Origin: AV80 sp035536995
GTDB lineage: Bacteria; Verrucomicrobiota; Verrucomicrobiia; Chthoniobacterales; UBA10450
Reading direction: 5' to 3'
DNA length: 64,000 nt
Assembly: GCA_035536995.1 (NCBI GenBank)
Contig: DATLNB010000001.1
Span: 87,142-151,141, forward strand
The position numbers were made by a program, and so were the translations under genes. This document shows, one piece after another, positions 27,092 through 34,665 of the stretch (within the stretch, counting starts at the first letter, position 1; each line of letters begins with the position of its first letter). The notes under the pieces are model-generated. The model was not told the DNA's origin and did no database searches. It saw only the letters and a list, made by a program, of their open reading frames with translations.

Positions 27092-27537
27092 TTGCCAAGC
27101 AAACCTGCAAAGTTTGGTCTGTTGCCAGGGGATTCACCTCTTCGCTCCCTGCTTAGTCGCATTCGCGCCGCTACGGGCGGTTCCTCGGCGGACTCCCCGA
27201 CGCTGTTGCTACCTTCGGGAATGGAGGAATAGCATTTCGCGAGGCAAAGAACGTTGCTGCCAAAGATAGACTTGGGCCGAAAGAACACGTTTTCGCGCGC
27301 GTCGTTCAACAGCTCTTCGGGGAGCGGCTTGACCTTGTCGTTGTGGAGTGGGGGCGGCTCGCGATATTACCAACCCATGCGCGAAACTACTACCGCGCCC
27401 TCGACCGCGGCGAATCCGTTCAGGATGCGCTCCCCAAGCTTTCTACTTATAGTTTTGAATTTGGGGCCCGGCGCACGAGCAAGCTGTGCTTGGCCGCGGT
27501 TGCTGGCGTAAAAATCGCTTCGCTCGTTCCTTCGTGA
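27092..27537 (+). pseudogene. Second VRR-NUC nuclease, apparently frameshifted
   Basis: From the start of its second frame this reads FLGGLPDAVATFGNGGIAFR, EAKNVAAKDRLGPKEHVFAR, VVQQLFGERLDLVVVEWGRL, to a stop at 27535-27537. GGLPD, REAK and the DRL..(Q/E) pattern are the VRR-NUC core and align with the copy at 2.5-3.1 kb. The first 30 residues lie in another frame from a TTG at 27092 (PSKPAKFGLLPGDSPLRSLL, SRIRAATGG). One extra T at about 27181 would join the frames as ATGGFLGGLPD. The stop overlaps the GTG of the NERD gene (GTGA), so the two form a coupled pair. Start uncertain. Confidence 0.55.
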
Positions 27538-28565
27538 CGCTGAAAGAGAAAGACGACCCAACGCTGCTCATTGCTGAATTGAAGCGACTCCTTGACCTCC
27601 GCCACATCTCCAAGCACCAGCGCGCCGACCTAGAGCACGAGCTGGACATGTTTCGCGCCGGGCAAGCGGGCGAAAAAGAAGCGGCCTACCACATCGATTT
27701 CCACTGGAAGGATGGGCGGAACAGCGCTGTCATCCACGACTTGCGAATTGAACACGGAGGGCGAGTCGCACAGATCGATCACCTGATCGTGATGCGAACC
27801 CTCGATTGTCACGTGATCGAAAGCAAAGGCTTCAATTCGCAGGTTCGGGTTTCCGATAGCGGCGAGTGGGAAGTGAAAACGAGATTCGGCTGGAGGGGCA
27901 TTCCTTCGCCCGTCGAACAGAATCGTCGCCACATCGAGGTACTCCAAGCGTTCATCCGCGATCATGCGCTTGCACCAAAGCGCCTAGGAATTTCCATGCC
28001 CATTCGCTTTCACAATTGGGTTCTGGTATCACCGCGGTGTCAGCTCAACCGCAAAGGCGGCGAGTGGGACAAGGTCGTGAAAATGGATATGTTCGAGAAA
28101 CGTTTCGGGGAATGCGTGAATCAAACCGGGTTCCTCGACACGCTCGCATCTATCTCGAAACTGGTGTCGCGAGAAACGGTCGATGCCCTGGGCCGTTCGC
28201 TCGGCGCAGCGCATAAGCCACACGTCTGTGACTTCGCCGCGCGCTTCGGGATTACGTCACCGCACGACCGGTCAGGACGCGAGCAAGCTGCCGAGGTAAT
28301 GGTTTGCTGCGACGATTGTAGCGCGGCGATTGACGCGCGGGTGACTAAGTATTGTCGCGCGAACGTTCAGCGTTTTCGCGGCCGACTCCTCTGCCGTGCT
28401 TGTCAGGCGGCCGTTGCCGCCGGTGTTAAGTGCTACGATTGCGGATGTGAGGTCGATCAGAAAGTCGCCGCCTTCTGTCGATTCAACGCGAAGCGCTTTG
28501 GAAAGAAGCTCCTTTGCCGGAGCTGTCAGCCCAAAAGCGGAGCGCAGCGCTTAGCTACAGTGTGA
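27534..28565 (+). CDS. NERD-domain nuclease-related protein with two zinc ribbons
   Basis: 343 residues from the GTG at 27534, chosen because it overlaps the VRR-NUC stop and begins MTLKEKDDP, a natural start. The NERD domain (about 60-170) has AGQAGEKEAAYHID, QIDHLIVMRTLDCHVIESKG (Asp and Glu-x-Lys of a PD-(D/E)XK fold). The C-terminus has two tandem treble-clef/zinc-ribbon repeats of about 34 residues, CCDDCSAAID...LLCRACQ and CYDCGCEVDQ...LLCRSCQ, sharing AxYCRxNxxRFxGxLLC. NERD proteins are thought to process DNA and occur in defence loci and with topoisomerase-type zinc fingers. Confidence 0.72.
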   Translation: MTLKEKDDPTLLIAELKRLLDLRHISKHQRADLEHELDMFRAGQAGEKEAAYHIDFHWKDGRNSAVIHDLRIEHGGRVAQIDHLIVMRTLDCHVIESKGFNSQVRVSDSGEWEVKTRFGWRGIPSPVEQNRRHIEVLQAFIRDHALAPKRLGISMPIRFHNWVLVSPRCQLNRKGGEWDKVVKMDMFEKRFGECVNQTGFLDTLASISKLVSRETVDALGRSLGAAHKPHVCDFAARFGITSPHDRSGREQAAEVMVCCDDCSAAIDARVTKYCRANVQRFRGRLLCRACQAAVAAGVKCYDCGCEVDQKVAAFCRFNAKRFGKKLLCRSCQPKSGAQRLATV

Positions 28566-29159
28566 AGGCTTACCGAATTTCTAGTGGCGCCGCGGCTGCC
28601 AACTAGGAAGCCTCAGTTCGATTTTTCGCAAAGTTGCTCCAGGTCACTTTGATACTTTTGCGACGTTTGCCTTTCGTAGGGCAATAAAAAAGCTGACGAT
28701 GATCGCGTCCGTACGCTTGGAGTTCTTTTAGTGTCGGACGTTATTACAGCAGGCCTCGATAACCTTGTGGCGCTCACCGTCCTTCCACATTGTCACTAAA
28801 TTAAAACTGTTATGTTCTTGAGGAGTCCCAAGGGTTGCTGCTCATAAACCGGATAGAAGGATCCGCCTTCCAGACACGATTGTGATCTCCTGCAGTAAAT
28901 CCGAGACACCTGACCTTTTGAAGATCCACGTCAACCTCCGTCCCGCTGGACGGCAACGTAGCGCAGGGTGCAATGAGGTTTCGATCACTGCGAAACGCGA
29001 TCAGGTCCGAATGACCGTTAAGGACGCAAAACCAAGCGCGCATGAATTGCCAACACGCCTCCGCCATTACTTCCGGCGTCATGTTTTAATAAACCGTCGC
29101 CAGGCTATCAGGAGTGCCGGCCAACTTGTACCAGACATTTGCCCGTGTTTCCTTTCCCA
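28566..29159. other. Long intergenic stretch with no firm gene
   Basis: Between the NERD gene and the recombinase. One minus-strand frame, 29082 to 28810 (about 90 residues, including WQFMRAWFCVLNGHSDLIAF), has coding-like composition but no recognisable family and no ribosome-binding site; it could be a decayed gene. The region around 28720-28830 is AT-rich and may contain promoters. Possible recombination sites for the adjacent serine recombinase could not be identified by eye. Confidence 0.3.
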
Positions 29160-29894
29160 ATGAGGAAACATACGAACGGTGGTTCGCCTGTTACGGAGGG
29201 GGCGGTCGAAAGGGCTTCAAGAGGTGCCGAGAAGTCCTCAGGGCCGGTTCGCTGGGTGGCATATTATAGGGTGAGCACAGCGAAACAGGGGGCGTCAGGA
29301 CTTGGTCTAGAGGCGCAAGCCGAAGCTGTGACTACATTTATCGCGGCCAGAGGCGGGGAGATCGTCGCGTCCTTCACTGAAACGGAGTCAGGAAAGAAGG
29401 CAAGTAATCGACCCGCTCTGACAGAGGCGCTCGTTCTCTGCCGAAAAAAGAGGGCGACGCTGGTCATAGCGAAACTGGATAGGCTCGCCCGAAATGTGCA
29501 CTTCATCAGCGGACTTCTGGAAACGGGAGTTCTCTTCGTCGCAGCCGATCAGCCGACCAAAGACCGTTTCATGCTGCATTTGCAGGCGGCATTTGCCGAA
29601 GAAGAGGGGAGACGAATTTCGGAACGTACGAAAGAGGCGCTCGCCGCAGCGAAACGCCGGGGCGTAGTTATTGGCGCCACAGGTCGCCTGCTCGCCCTCA
29701 AATACAGAGCTGCTGCCGTCCGGCGCGCCTGGGAGCTCCGTCCTCTCTTTGACCGTTTAGCCGGTGAAGGGATTCGCGAGCCGGGCCGATTGGTCGAAGC
29801 GCTCAATGGTCGCGGCGTTCCTTCTCCTAGTGGCAGAGGCAGGTGGCACCGGTCGACCGTTCACCGCGTTCTGCGTCGAATGGCACGTAATTGA
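29160..29894 (+). CDS. Serine recombinase (resolvase/invertase family)
   Basis: 244 residues from the ATG at 29160. The catalytic N-terminal domain is clear: WVAYYRVSTAKQGASGLGLE (nucleophile Ser39), GSFTETESGKK-like loop, KLDRLARNVHFISGLLE and a helix ending EEEGRRISERTKEALAAAKR. The C-terminal part is a short HTH (ALNGRGVPSPSGRGRWHRST, VHRVLRRM), typical of the small resolvase/invertase group rather than large phage integrases. It could have mobilised or inverted part of this island, but no matching crossover sites were recognised next to it. Confidence 0.85.
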   Translation: MRKHTNGGSPVTEGAVERASRGAEKSSGPVRWVAYYRVSTAKQGASGLGLEAQAEAVTTFIAARGGEIVASFTETESGKKASNRPALTEALVLCRKKRATLVIAKLDRLARNVHFISGLLETGVLFVAADQPTKDRFMLHLQAAFAEEEGRRISERTKEALAAAKRRGVVIGATGRLLALKYRAAAVRRAWELRPLFDRLAGEGIREPGRLVEALNGRGVPSPSGRGRWHRSTVHRVLRRMARN

Positions 29895-30024
29895 TGTCTA
29901 CGCGACGAATTCGAGGCTGAGGCAGCCAAATGGCTGTTGGTGCCCCCCAAGCTGGCGGCCTTTCTTGAGCGGGTTACCGTGCTCTGGCCGGCCGCTATGT
30001 TTGGTACTGTGATGACGTTAACTG

Positions 30025-30792
30025 TTAATTCCCGTCATCAAGATACTGCTGTCGGGCGAACTTTTTGTCGCGCTCCGACAAAGTGGTATTCCAGTCCACC
30101 GAAAACCCGTCCTCCGTTAACCCAGCGGGGATGGGATAGATCATGATGGACTTCGGATCGAAAGCTGTCGCGGCACTATTCGCGAGTTCCGTCGGGCGGG
30201 GTCTCCGTAACACATTATCGCGCACCTTTTCTTCGTCCCAACCTGCCTTCAACTTATAGAATCTCAGCACTTCCTTTTCTTTCCAGTGGATTTGTACGGA
30301 AGGAGATTGCTGCTCATGAGCAAAGCCGAGCACATGGCCAAACTCATGCAGCACATGGCGTCGCACTTCGACTTCCGTCACTGATGTTGGAAAGCCGAGC
30401 GTCATTGTCGGCAACGCCGGGTTAGTTCGCGTCTTCGCTCGCTTGCCAACCATGGACCTGTAGCCGAGTCCGTTGAACGTGATACGTACGTCTCCGGCGT
30501 GGCTCACGCGAACAAACTTGATATCCGTGAATTCCGTCCATTCCGACGCAAACTTCATAACTTTCCGTTGGATGGCGTCGTCGCCGTCTAGAAAAGATAC
30601 GTTGATCGTGCTATGACGTGGCCATTTGAAATTGACGTTCGACGTCCATAGTCCACTTCCTTGATCGGGCGGCAGCGTTAAACAGGCCGCCAGATAGATT
30701 TCCTTATCGGTTGCGGACACCCCCGAGTATGGATCGGCTCCAAACGCCGTAAACGCAGCAGCAACCGCGCAGTAGTACACTAAGGTTTTCAT
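30025..30792 (-). CDS. Secreted astacin-like (M12A) metalloprotease
   Basis: 255 residues. The N-terminus (MKTLVYYCAVAAAFTAFGAD) is a signal peptide. The zinc-binding signature is HVLHEFGHVLGFAHE (His149, Glu150, His153, His159) with the astacin-type Gly156 and the Glu after the third His, and a Met-turn SIMIYPI about 55 residues later. The domain from IKFVRVS onward fits the M12A/M10 metzincin fold. Likely a secreted peptidase. Its ATG overlaps the stop of the M48-like gene upstream (ATGA), so the two are coupled. Confidence 0.8.
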   Translation of the reverse strand: MKTLVYYCAVAAAFTAFGADPYSGVSATDKEIYLAACLTLPPDQGSGLWTSNVNFKWPRHSTINVSFLDGDDAIQRKVMKFASEWTEFTDIKFVRVSHAGDVRITFNGLGYRSMVGKRAKTRTNPALPTMTLGFPTSVTEVEVRRHVLHEFGHVLGFAHEQQSPSVQIHWKEKEVLRFYKLKAGWDEEKVRDNVLRRPRPTELANSAATAFDPKSIMIYPIPAGLTEDGFSVDWNTTLSERDKKFARQQYLDDGN

Positions 30793-31838
30793 GGGATTTC
30801 ATATTTAAGTTGCTCAAGGGTCGGCACTGGAAACGCGTCGCGGTCGCGAAGTAATTGAGAATAGAGAGCATCGTTGGAAAGCGTTTTAATGCTCTCCCGC
30901 GCGTTGGTTTCGAAAAACGCCAGTTCCTGTTGGGTCCCCTTTGGATTGGATCGTATCAGCTTTAGCGACTCTCGCAGTAAGTTCACGAGCCTCACGCGGT
31001 CCGGAGGGTGGATCGCGGAAGCGAGGTCTCCCGTTCGGGGCTCGTACACCGTCAGCAAGAAGGTGAGCACACCGACTAAGCTGGCTGGCGGAATCTTCCT
31101 CCGGCGGTATACTTCTAATGCATATTCATCCGCGGCTGCTTCCTGTTTCTGGACCCTACGAGTAAAATCTAGCTCGCTTTCTCCTGATTCCTTTTTGACG
31201 GAATGCTTTTTTACGAGGTGGGCGGCCTCGTGGGCCAAGGTAAACAAAAGTGCGTCCTCGTGGAGGTTAATAGACTTGTCGAGAAATTTCTTATCTAAGC
31301 TGTCCGAGGTAAGATTGGCGGCTTCGTACGGAGATGCTGCCCACTGGCGCGCCAGGTAGGCTTGACGGACGTACACTTCGTAGCTTATCAACCAATGTGT
31401 AGATCGAAATCCATGTTGGACGATCAACAGCGCGTCGATAAGCATAGCCAGCGTGCGAATGCCGCCAACCGATAGCGATATCATTCCATCTTCTTCTGTG
31501 GCCGTCACGAACCCCATCAACGAGTCCTCCGGGTCGTAATCTAGTTGGGCTCGGTCAATCACTTTTGCATCGGTGGAAGGAACGAACTTTAACAGCTCGG
31601 CTTTCATCGCGATGACAGGCTCTTCGTAGGTGGCCAACAGGGCCTTGAGTCTTACCGCCTTGGAAGTTGATGGATTCGAGTTGGCCTCTTCGAGAGTTTT
31701 TAGCCTGGCTTCTCTTTCAGTTTTAGAAAGGCTTTGCGGAGCCTTTGCAACCACCTCTTGGCATAGAACGACTGTCAGCAAGCACGCGGTAACAAGTGTG
31801 TTGATTGGGCTCCGAGGGAAGCGAATAGGTTTACTCAT
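30789..31838 (-). CDS. Secreted M48-like metalloprotease
   Basis: 349 residues with a signal peptide (TLVTACLLTVVLCQEVVA). The zinc motif HEAAHLVKKH lies in FTLAHEAAHLV, about residue 200, and a downstream helix with EAAADEYALEVYRR supplies the third ligand, as in M48 peptidases (HExxH plus ExxxD). No TM segments after the signal, so it is a soluble periplasmic form rather than HtpX-type. It overlaps the astacin-like gene by 4 bp. The two proteases may act in series, e.g. activation of one by the other; that is speculation. Confidence 0.7.
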   Translation of the reverse strand: MSKPIRFPRSPINTLVTACLLTVVLCQEVVAKAPQSLSKTEREARLKTLEEANSNPSTSKAVRLKALLATYEEPVIAMKAELLKFVPSTDAKVIDRAQLDYDPEDSLMGFVTATEEDGMISLSVGGIRTLAMLIDALLIVQHGFRSTHWLISYEVYVRQAYLARQWAASPYEAANLTSDSLDKKFLDKSINLHEDALLFTLAHEAAHLVKKHSVKKESGESELDFTRRVQKQEAAADEYALEVYRRRKIPPASLVGVLTFLLTVYEPRTGDLASAIHPPDRVRLVNLLRESLKLIRSNPKGTQQELAFFETNARESIKTLSNDALYSQLLRDRDAFPVPTLEQLKYEIP

Positions 31839-31960
31839 TTGCAGAGTGATCGAGTAGTAAGAAAATCGCTGGAGGAGGTCAACATATCATTTGTCTAGAA
31901 CCGCTAGCGATTCTGAGGCAGTCAACCCACGAATCGCGTTCTGACTCGCCTACAAATCCG

Positions 31961-32482
31961 TCAACCAACTTCGTTTAAGAAATTCCACAGGGGCTCCAAA
32001 TCTTGGTCGTCCAAGGCGGCCTGCCGCAAATTGAGATCGATTGCGAACGCCTGTTTCAGATATTCTTTGGCTGCGTCCATGTCGCCGAGCTGGCAACAAT
32101 AGCAAGCGAGGTTAAAAGAAATTATGGGCTCGCTGGGGAATTGCTCTTTCGCAGCCAGCAAGATGTCTCGCGCAAACTCTATCGATGCAGCGCGGCGAGT
32201 TGCGTAAGCGAGTGACAACGGCCACTGGACGTTCGCAGGTTCCAAACGGGTGAGCTTCAAGGCCACCGCTCGTAGGTCATCCCAATTTGCCGTTCCGTGA
32301 TAAACGGCGGCTCGCACTCGTAGGACTTCTGGCAGGGCTCGGTTGAACGGGTCGATTCTCTCGAGTTCTGCCTCTGCGTCCCCGAACATCCCCAGTTCGG
32401 AGAACCCCAGCGCCGCTTCACAATGATGAAAATCTGGAGGCTCTAAGGGCACGGTGACGGCCGATGTGAGTTTTACCGGCAC
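31961..32482 (-). CDS. TPR-type repeat protein
   Basis: 173 residues from a GTG at 32482 that lies inside the end of the 63-residue gene. Helical pairs with TPR-like spacing can be read: HCEAALGFSELGMFGDAEAE, ELERIDPFNRALPEVLRVRA, LARDILLA-like AKEQFPSEPIISFNLACYCC and QLGDMDAAKEYLKQAFAID. The last is a near-canonical TPR. Probably a small protein-protein interaction scaffold. No signal or TM segment. Confidence 0.7.
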   Translation of the reverse strand: MPVKLTSAVTVPLEPPDFHHCEAALGFSELGMFGDAEAELERIDPFNRALPEVLRVRAAVYHGTANWDDLRAVALKLTRLEPANVQWPLSLAYATRRAASIEFARDILLAAKEQFPSEPIISFNLACYCCQLGDMDAAKEYLKQAFAIDLNLRQAALDDQDLEPLWNFLNEVG

Positions 32483-32664
32483 CGCGGCCTGCCGGTGACT
32501 CTGCTCACCACTTCCGCCTCCAACTTATCCAGGTCCGTCCAGCCGGACTTGAGCAAGTGCATCGACACGTTCGCACCGCAATGGACGCCCATCAGGAAAT
32601 GGGGCTCCTTCATCTGCAGAGGTTGCTGCTTTCTCGTGCCGCGTTTGACTTGGGGGCGTTTCAT
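32473..32664 (-). CDS. Small basic hypothetical protein upstream of the TPR gene
   Basis: 63 residues (MKRPQVKRGTRKQQPLQMKE, then HFLMGVHCGANVSMHLLKSG). Lys/Arg-rich start and a single Cys; no known domain. The 10-bp overlap with the TPR gene start suggests translational coupling, which is the main support for it being real. Confidence 0.45.
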   Translation of the reverse strand: MKRPQVKRGTRKQQPLQMKEPHFLMGVHCGANVSMHLLKSGWTDLDKLEAEVVSRVTGRPRCR

Positions 32665-32714
32665 ATCGGCCCCATCTTAGCCGCCCTTGCCAAATTTCGC
32701 CACGAAACTCTGCG

Positions 32715-32927
32715 CTAGCCGCCCTTGGGTGAAACCTGATCGAGAAACTTCGACCAACCCAATTTCTCAAGTTTGTTCACCGCGCGTTTTTTCCCTGCAC
32801 GGGCGTCGGCCAGCAAGGCCTTTTTCAGTTTTGCGTCGTGGCCTGGTAAGAAACGGCCGCCTTTTGTTCGTCCTCCGCATCTGCAGAGGCATTGTGGTAC
32901 TTTGATCTTTGTTTTGCTGTTCATCAC
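32715..32927 (-). CDS. Small CGG-type basic protein
   Basis: 70 residues: CLCRCGGRTKGGRFLPGHDA followed by KLKKALLADARAGKKRAVNK and LEKLGWSKFL. The Cys-x-Cys-Gly-Gly / TKGGxFxPGHDAKL pattern recurs in small proteins of many bacteria, and I have seen it in phage- and island-linked genes; the function is unknown. It could bind nucleic acid given its charge. No Shine-Dalgarno is visible. Same strand as the TPR pair. Confidence 0.55.
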   Translation of the reverse strand: MMNSKTKIKVPQCLCRCGGRTKGGRFLPGHDAKLKKALLADARAGKKRAVNKLEKLGWSKFLDQVSPKGG

Positions 32928-33232
32928 ACGATTAAAACACGGCCGGGAATTTCCCCTTTACGCACGACCTCGTTGCTTTGAGGTATAGTTTGTCGCTTAG
33001 GTATCTCAACGAATTGACGGGCGACACAGATTGCGGACGGTCTCGAAAATACGCGCGTTGCGCGCGCGTACGCGCGAGGGCCGAGAAGTCCGCGCTTTCC
33101 GATTGTGTCACCCAAGCGAACACGGTTCTCGGTGGACCGGCTACCTATCGGCGGGTGAAGGCGCGCGTACAATTGCGAAAACAACGCCGGCGCCGGCGTT
33201 GTCTTCTTAGTAATCGCAGAGTCCGCTCCAGT
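32928..33232. other. Intergenic region with alternating CG tract and palindromes
   Basis: No gene recognised. It holds an alternating purine-pyrimidine CG-rich tract (33051-33076, including the palindrome CGCGCGTACGCGCG) and the long perfect palindrome listed separately at 33181-33202. The promoter of the small minus-strand gene starting at 32927 must be here. Confidence 0.35.
33181..33202 (-). terminator. Perfect 22-bp palindrome, terminator-like
   Basis: ACAACGCCGGC followed directly by its exact reverse complement. On the minus strand it lies about 30 bp after the stop of the gene at 33233 and is followed by TTTTCGC, so it can form a strong GC stem with a short U run. Rho-independent terminator is the simplest reading; a protein-binding site is possible because there is no loop spacer. 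Confidence 0.55.
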
Positions 33233-33772
33233 TTATTGAGCGCCGTGCAGGATGCTCTCGACGCGATTTCCAGCACTGGCGCCGAGAATTTCCGAGGACG
33301 GCATCGAAAGGGAAACGATTTCTCCGTCATTCAGATGAACGGATATTGCGTTCCAGTGCTGCGCGCCCACAATTCCTGAAAAAACAACTTTATCTCCCTC
33401 GCTGAGCGACAGCGCTTTGGATCGTTCGGTGTGCCGGAGCCAGACCACTACATCGTACTGTCTGATGACGGCGGAGTAGGCAGCTCGCGGCTCCATTCGA
33501 ATCGTCAGATTCAGCGGCCCGCTCTTGTGGACCGAAACGACTCTTCCACTCCATTGGACTTTCCGGCCTTGGACTCGGCTCCAGTTTTCGTCGCGATCCA
33601 CGCCAGATGGAAAAACATAGTCCCGCAGCTGTGCGACCGTCGACCACGGGATATCGGAGGGCGGCTCCCGCCTCGACCGTGCCGTTCGGTATGCCGCGAG
33701 GAAGGCGCCTAGCCGATTATCGAGCCATTTTCCGACTAAACCAGCCAGAAGGATTCCAACGAATAACCACAT
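33233..33772 (-). CDS. Membrane-anchored OB-fold-like protein
   Basis: 179 residues. An N-terminal TM helix (WLFVGILLAGLVGKWL) is followed by a domain with alternating strands: GRKVQWSGRVVSVHKSGPLN, RQYDVVVWLRHTERSKALSL, SEGDKVVFSGIVGAQHWNAI. The 'GkxVxFxGxV...gDkVxfxGxl' layout is that of tRNA_anti-like/OB-fold domains in small bacterial envelope proteins. Function unknown. A terminator-like palindrome follows. Confidence 0.55.
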   Translation of the reverse strand: MWLFVGILLAGLVGKWLDNRLGAFLAAYRTARSRREPPSDIPWSTVAQLRDYVFPSGVDRDENWSRVQGRKVQWSGRVVSVHKSGPLNLTIRMEPRAAYSAVIRQYDVVVWLRHTERSKALSLSEGDKVVFSGIVGAQHWNAISVHLNDGEIVSLSMPSSEILGASAGNRVESILHGAQ

Positions 33773-33827
33773 TATCGCGGCGACCGTTACGAGCCCGCAG
33801 CAGGCGCCAACTGAGACCGGCCCGCCT

Positions 33828-34223
33828 TCATTTCATTCCTTTCCTCAGAAACTTGAAACTGCGGACTGTTCTCGTACTGCCCGCTGCCGTCTCGTAGCTC
33901 AGCGTGCCGGTGTAGGTTACCACGCAATACTTGATCGCTTCGCCGTCCACGACTTCGTCGGGATAATCACTCAAAAGAATCACCGTCGGTTCCTGCGCGT
34001 TGACAGACACAACGCCAGGCGATTGATCGATGTGTTCGGCGTAAACCAGCAAACCGCCCTTCACGACCTGGATTACTTTTATCGGGGAAAGGCCGTACTC
34101 ATGCCCCTCCACGAATTTTGGCTGCTCCTGTCCGGCCGCGAGGCCTACGATCGAAGCGAGGAACGCGAGAATCAGAATGGCAGTTTTTCTAGACCGAGGC
34201 GGGAGTAAGCGGAGGGTCTTCAT
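33828..34223 (-). CDS. Small secreted hypothetical protein
   Basis: 131 residues from the ATG at 34223. The N-terminus (KTAILILAFLASIVGLAAGQ) is a signal peptide. The mature part (FVEGHEYGLSPIKVIQVVKG; IKYCVVTYTGTLSYETAAGS; ending SFKFLRKGMK) looks like a short beta-rich domain. No family recognised. Divergent from the XRE regulator at 34297. Confidence 0.5.
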   Translation of the reverse strand: MKTLRLLPPRSRKTAILILAFLASIVGLAAGQEQPKFVEGHEYGLSPIKVIQVVKGGLLVYAEHIDQSPGVVSVNAQEPTVILLSDYPDEVVDGEAIKYCVVTYTGTLSYETAAGSTRTVRSFKFLRKGMK

Positions 34224-34296
34224 CGAATAACGTGCGGAATTCCGCACGATTCAAACATGCCAGGTTTATTAGCGTCAAGTGCCGGATTCGGCACGA

Positions 34297-34578
34297 ATGG
34301 AGAACCCTCGCAATATGATCGGTCCACAATTGAGGCGTATTCGCAACGAGCGCGGCCTGTCCCAGCCGAAGCTGGCCGAGTTGATCCAGCGAAAGGGTTG
34401 GGACATCTCTCGCGACACCCTCGCGAAAATTGAGGACCAGCGGAGGTGGGTCTCCGACTTCGAGGCGGCGTTCCTCGCGGAAGTGATTCAGGTTCCGCTG
34501 GGGGCGTTGTTCGCCGCCCGCGGACGTTCGCCTAAAGCCCGCGATTACATCGCACGGCTCGAGCGGCAACTTTCTTGA
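34297..34578 (+). CDS. XRE-family transcriptional regulator
   Basis: 93 residues from the ATG at 34297. A Cro/C1-type HTH is clear: IGPQLRRIRNERGLSQPKLA, ELIQRKGWDISRDTLAKIED, then AAFLAEVIQVPLGALFAARG, followed by a short tail. Likely represses itself or the divergent/adjacent genes. It precedes the large ankyrin-type gene by 87 bp. Confidence 0.75.
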   Translation: MENPRNMIGPQLRRIRNERGLSQPKLAELIQRKGWDISRDTLAKIEDQRRWVSDFEAAFLAEVIQVPLGALFAARGRSPKARDYIARLERQLS

Positions 34579-34665
34579 GTGAGGAGCGGCCGCTCGCCGC
34601 GAATCGTCGCCCGCAGATCAGAAAAAGATTGAGTTTCGAAAGCTCGTGGCACCAATGGTGGGACG

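Noticed and set aside
28810..29082. Minus-strand frame of 90 codons as a gene
   Set aside because: Composition is acceptable, but there is no ribosome-binding site, family or conserved neighbour; left as a note in the gap entry.
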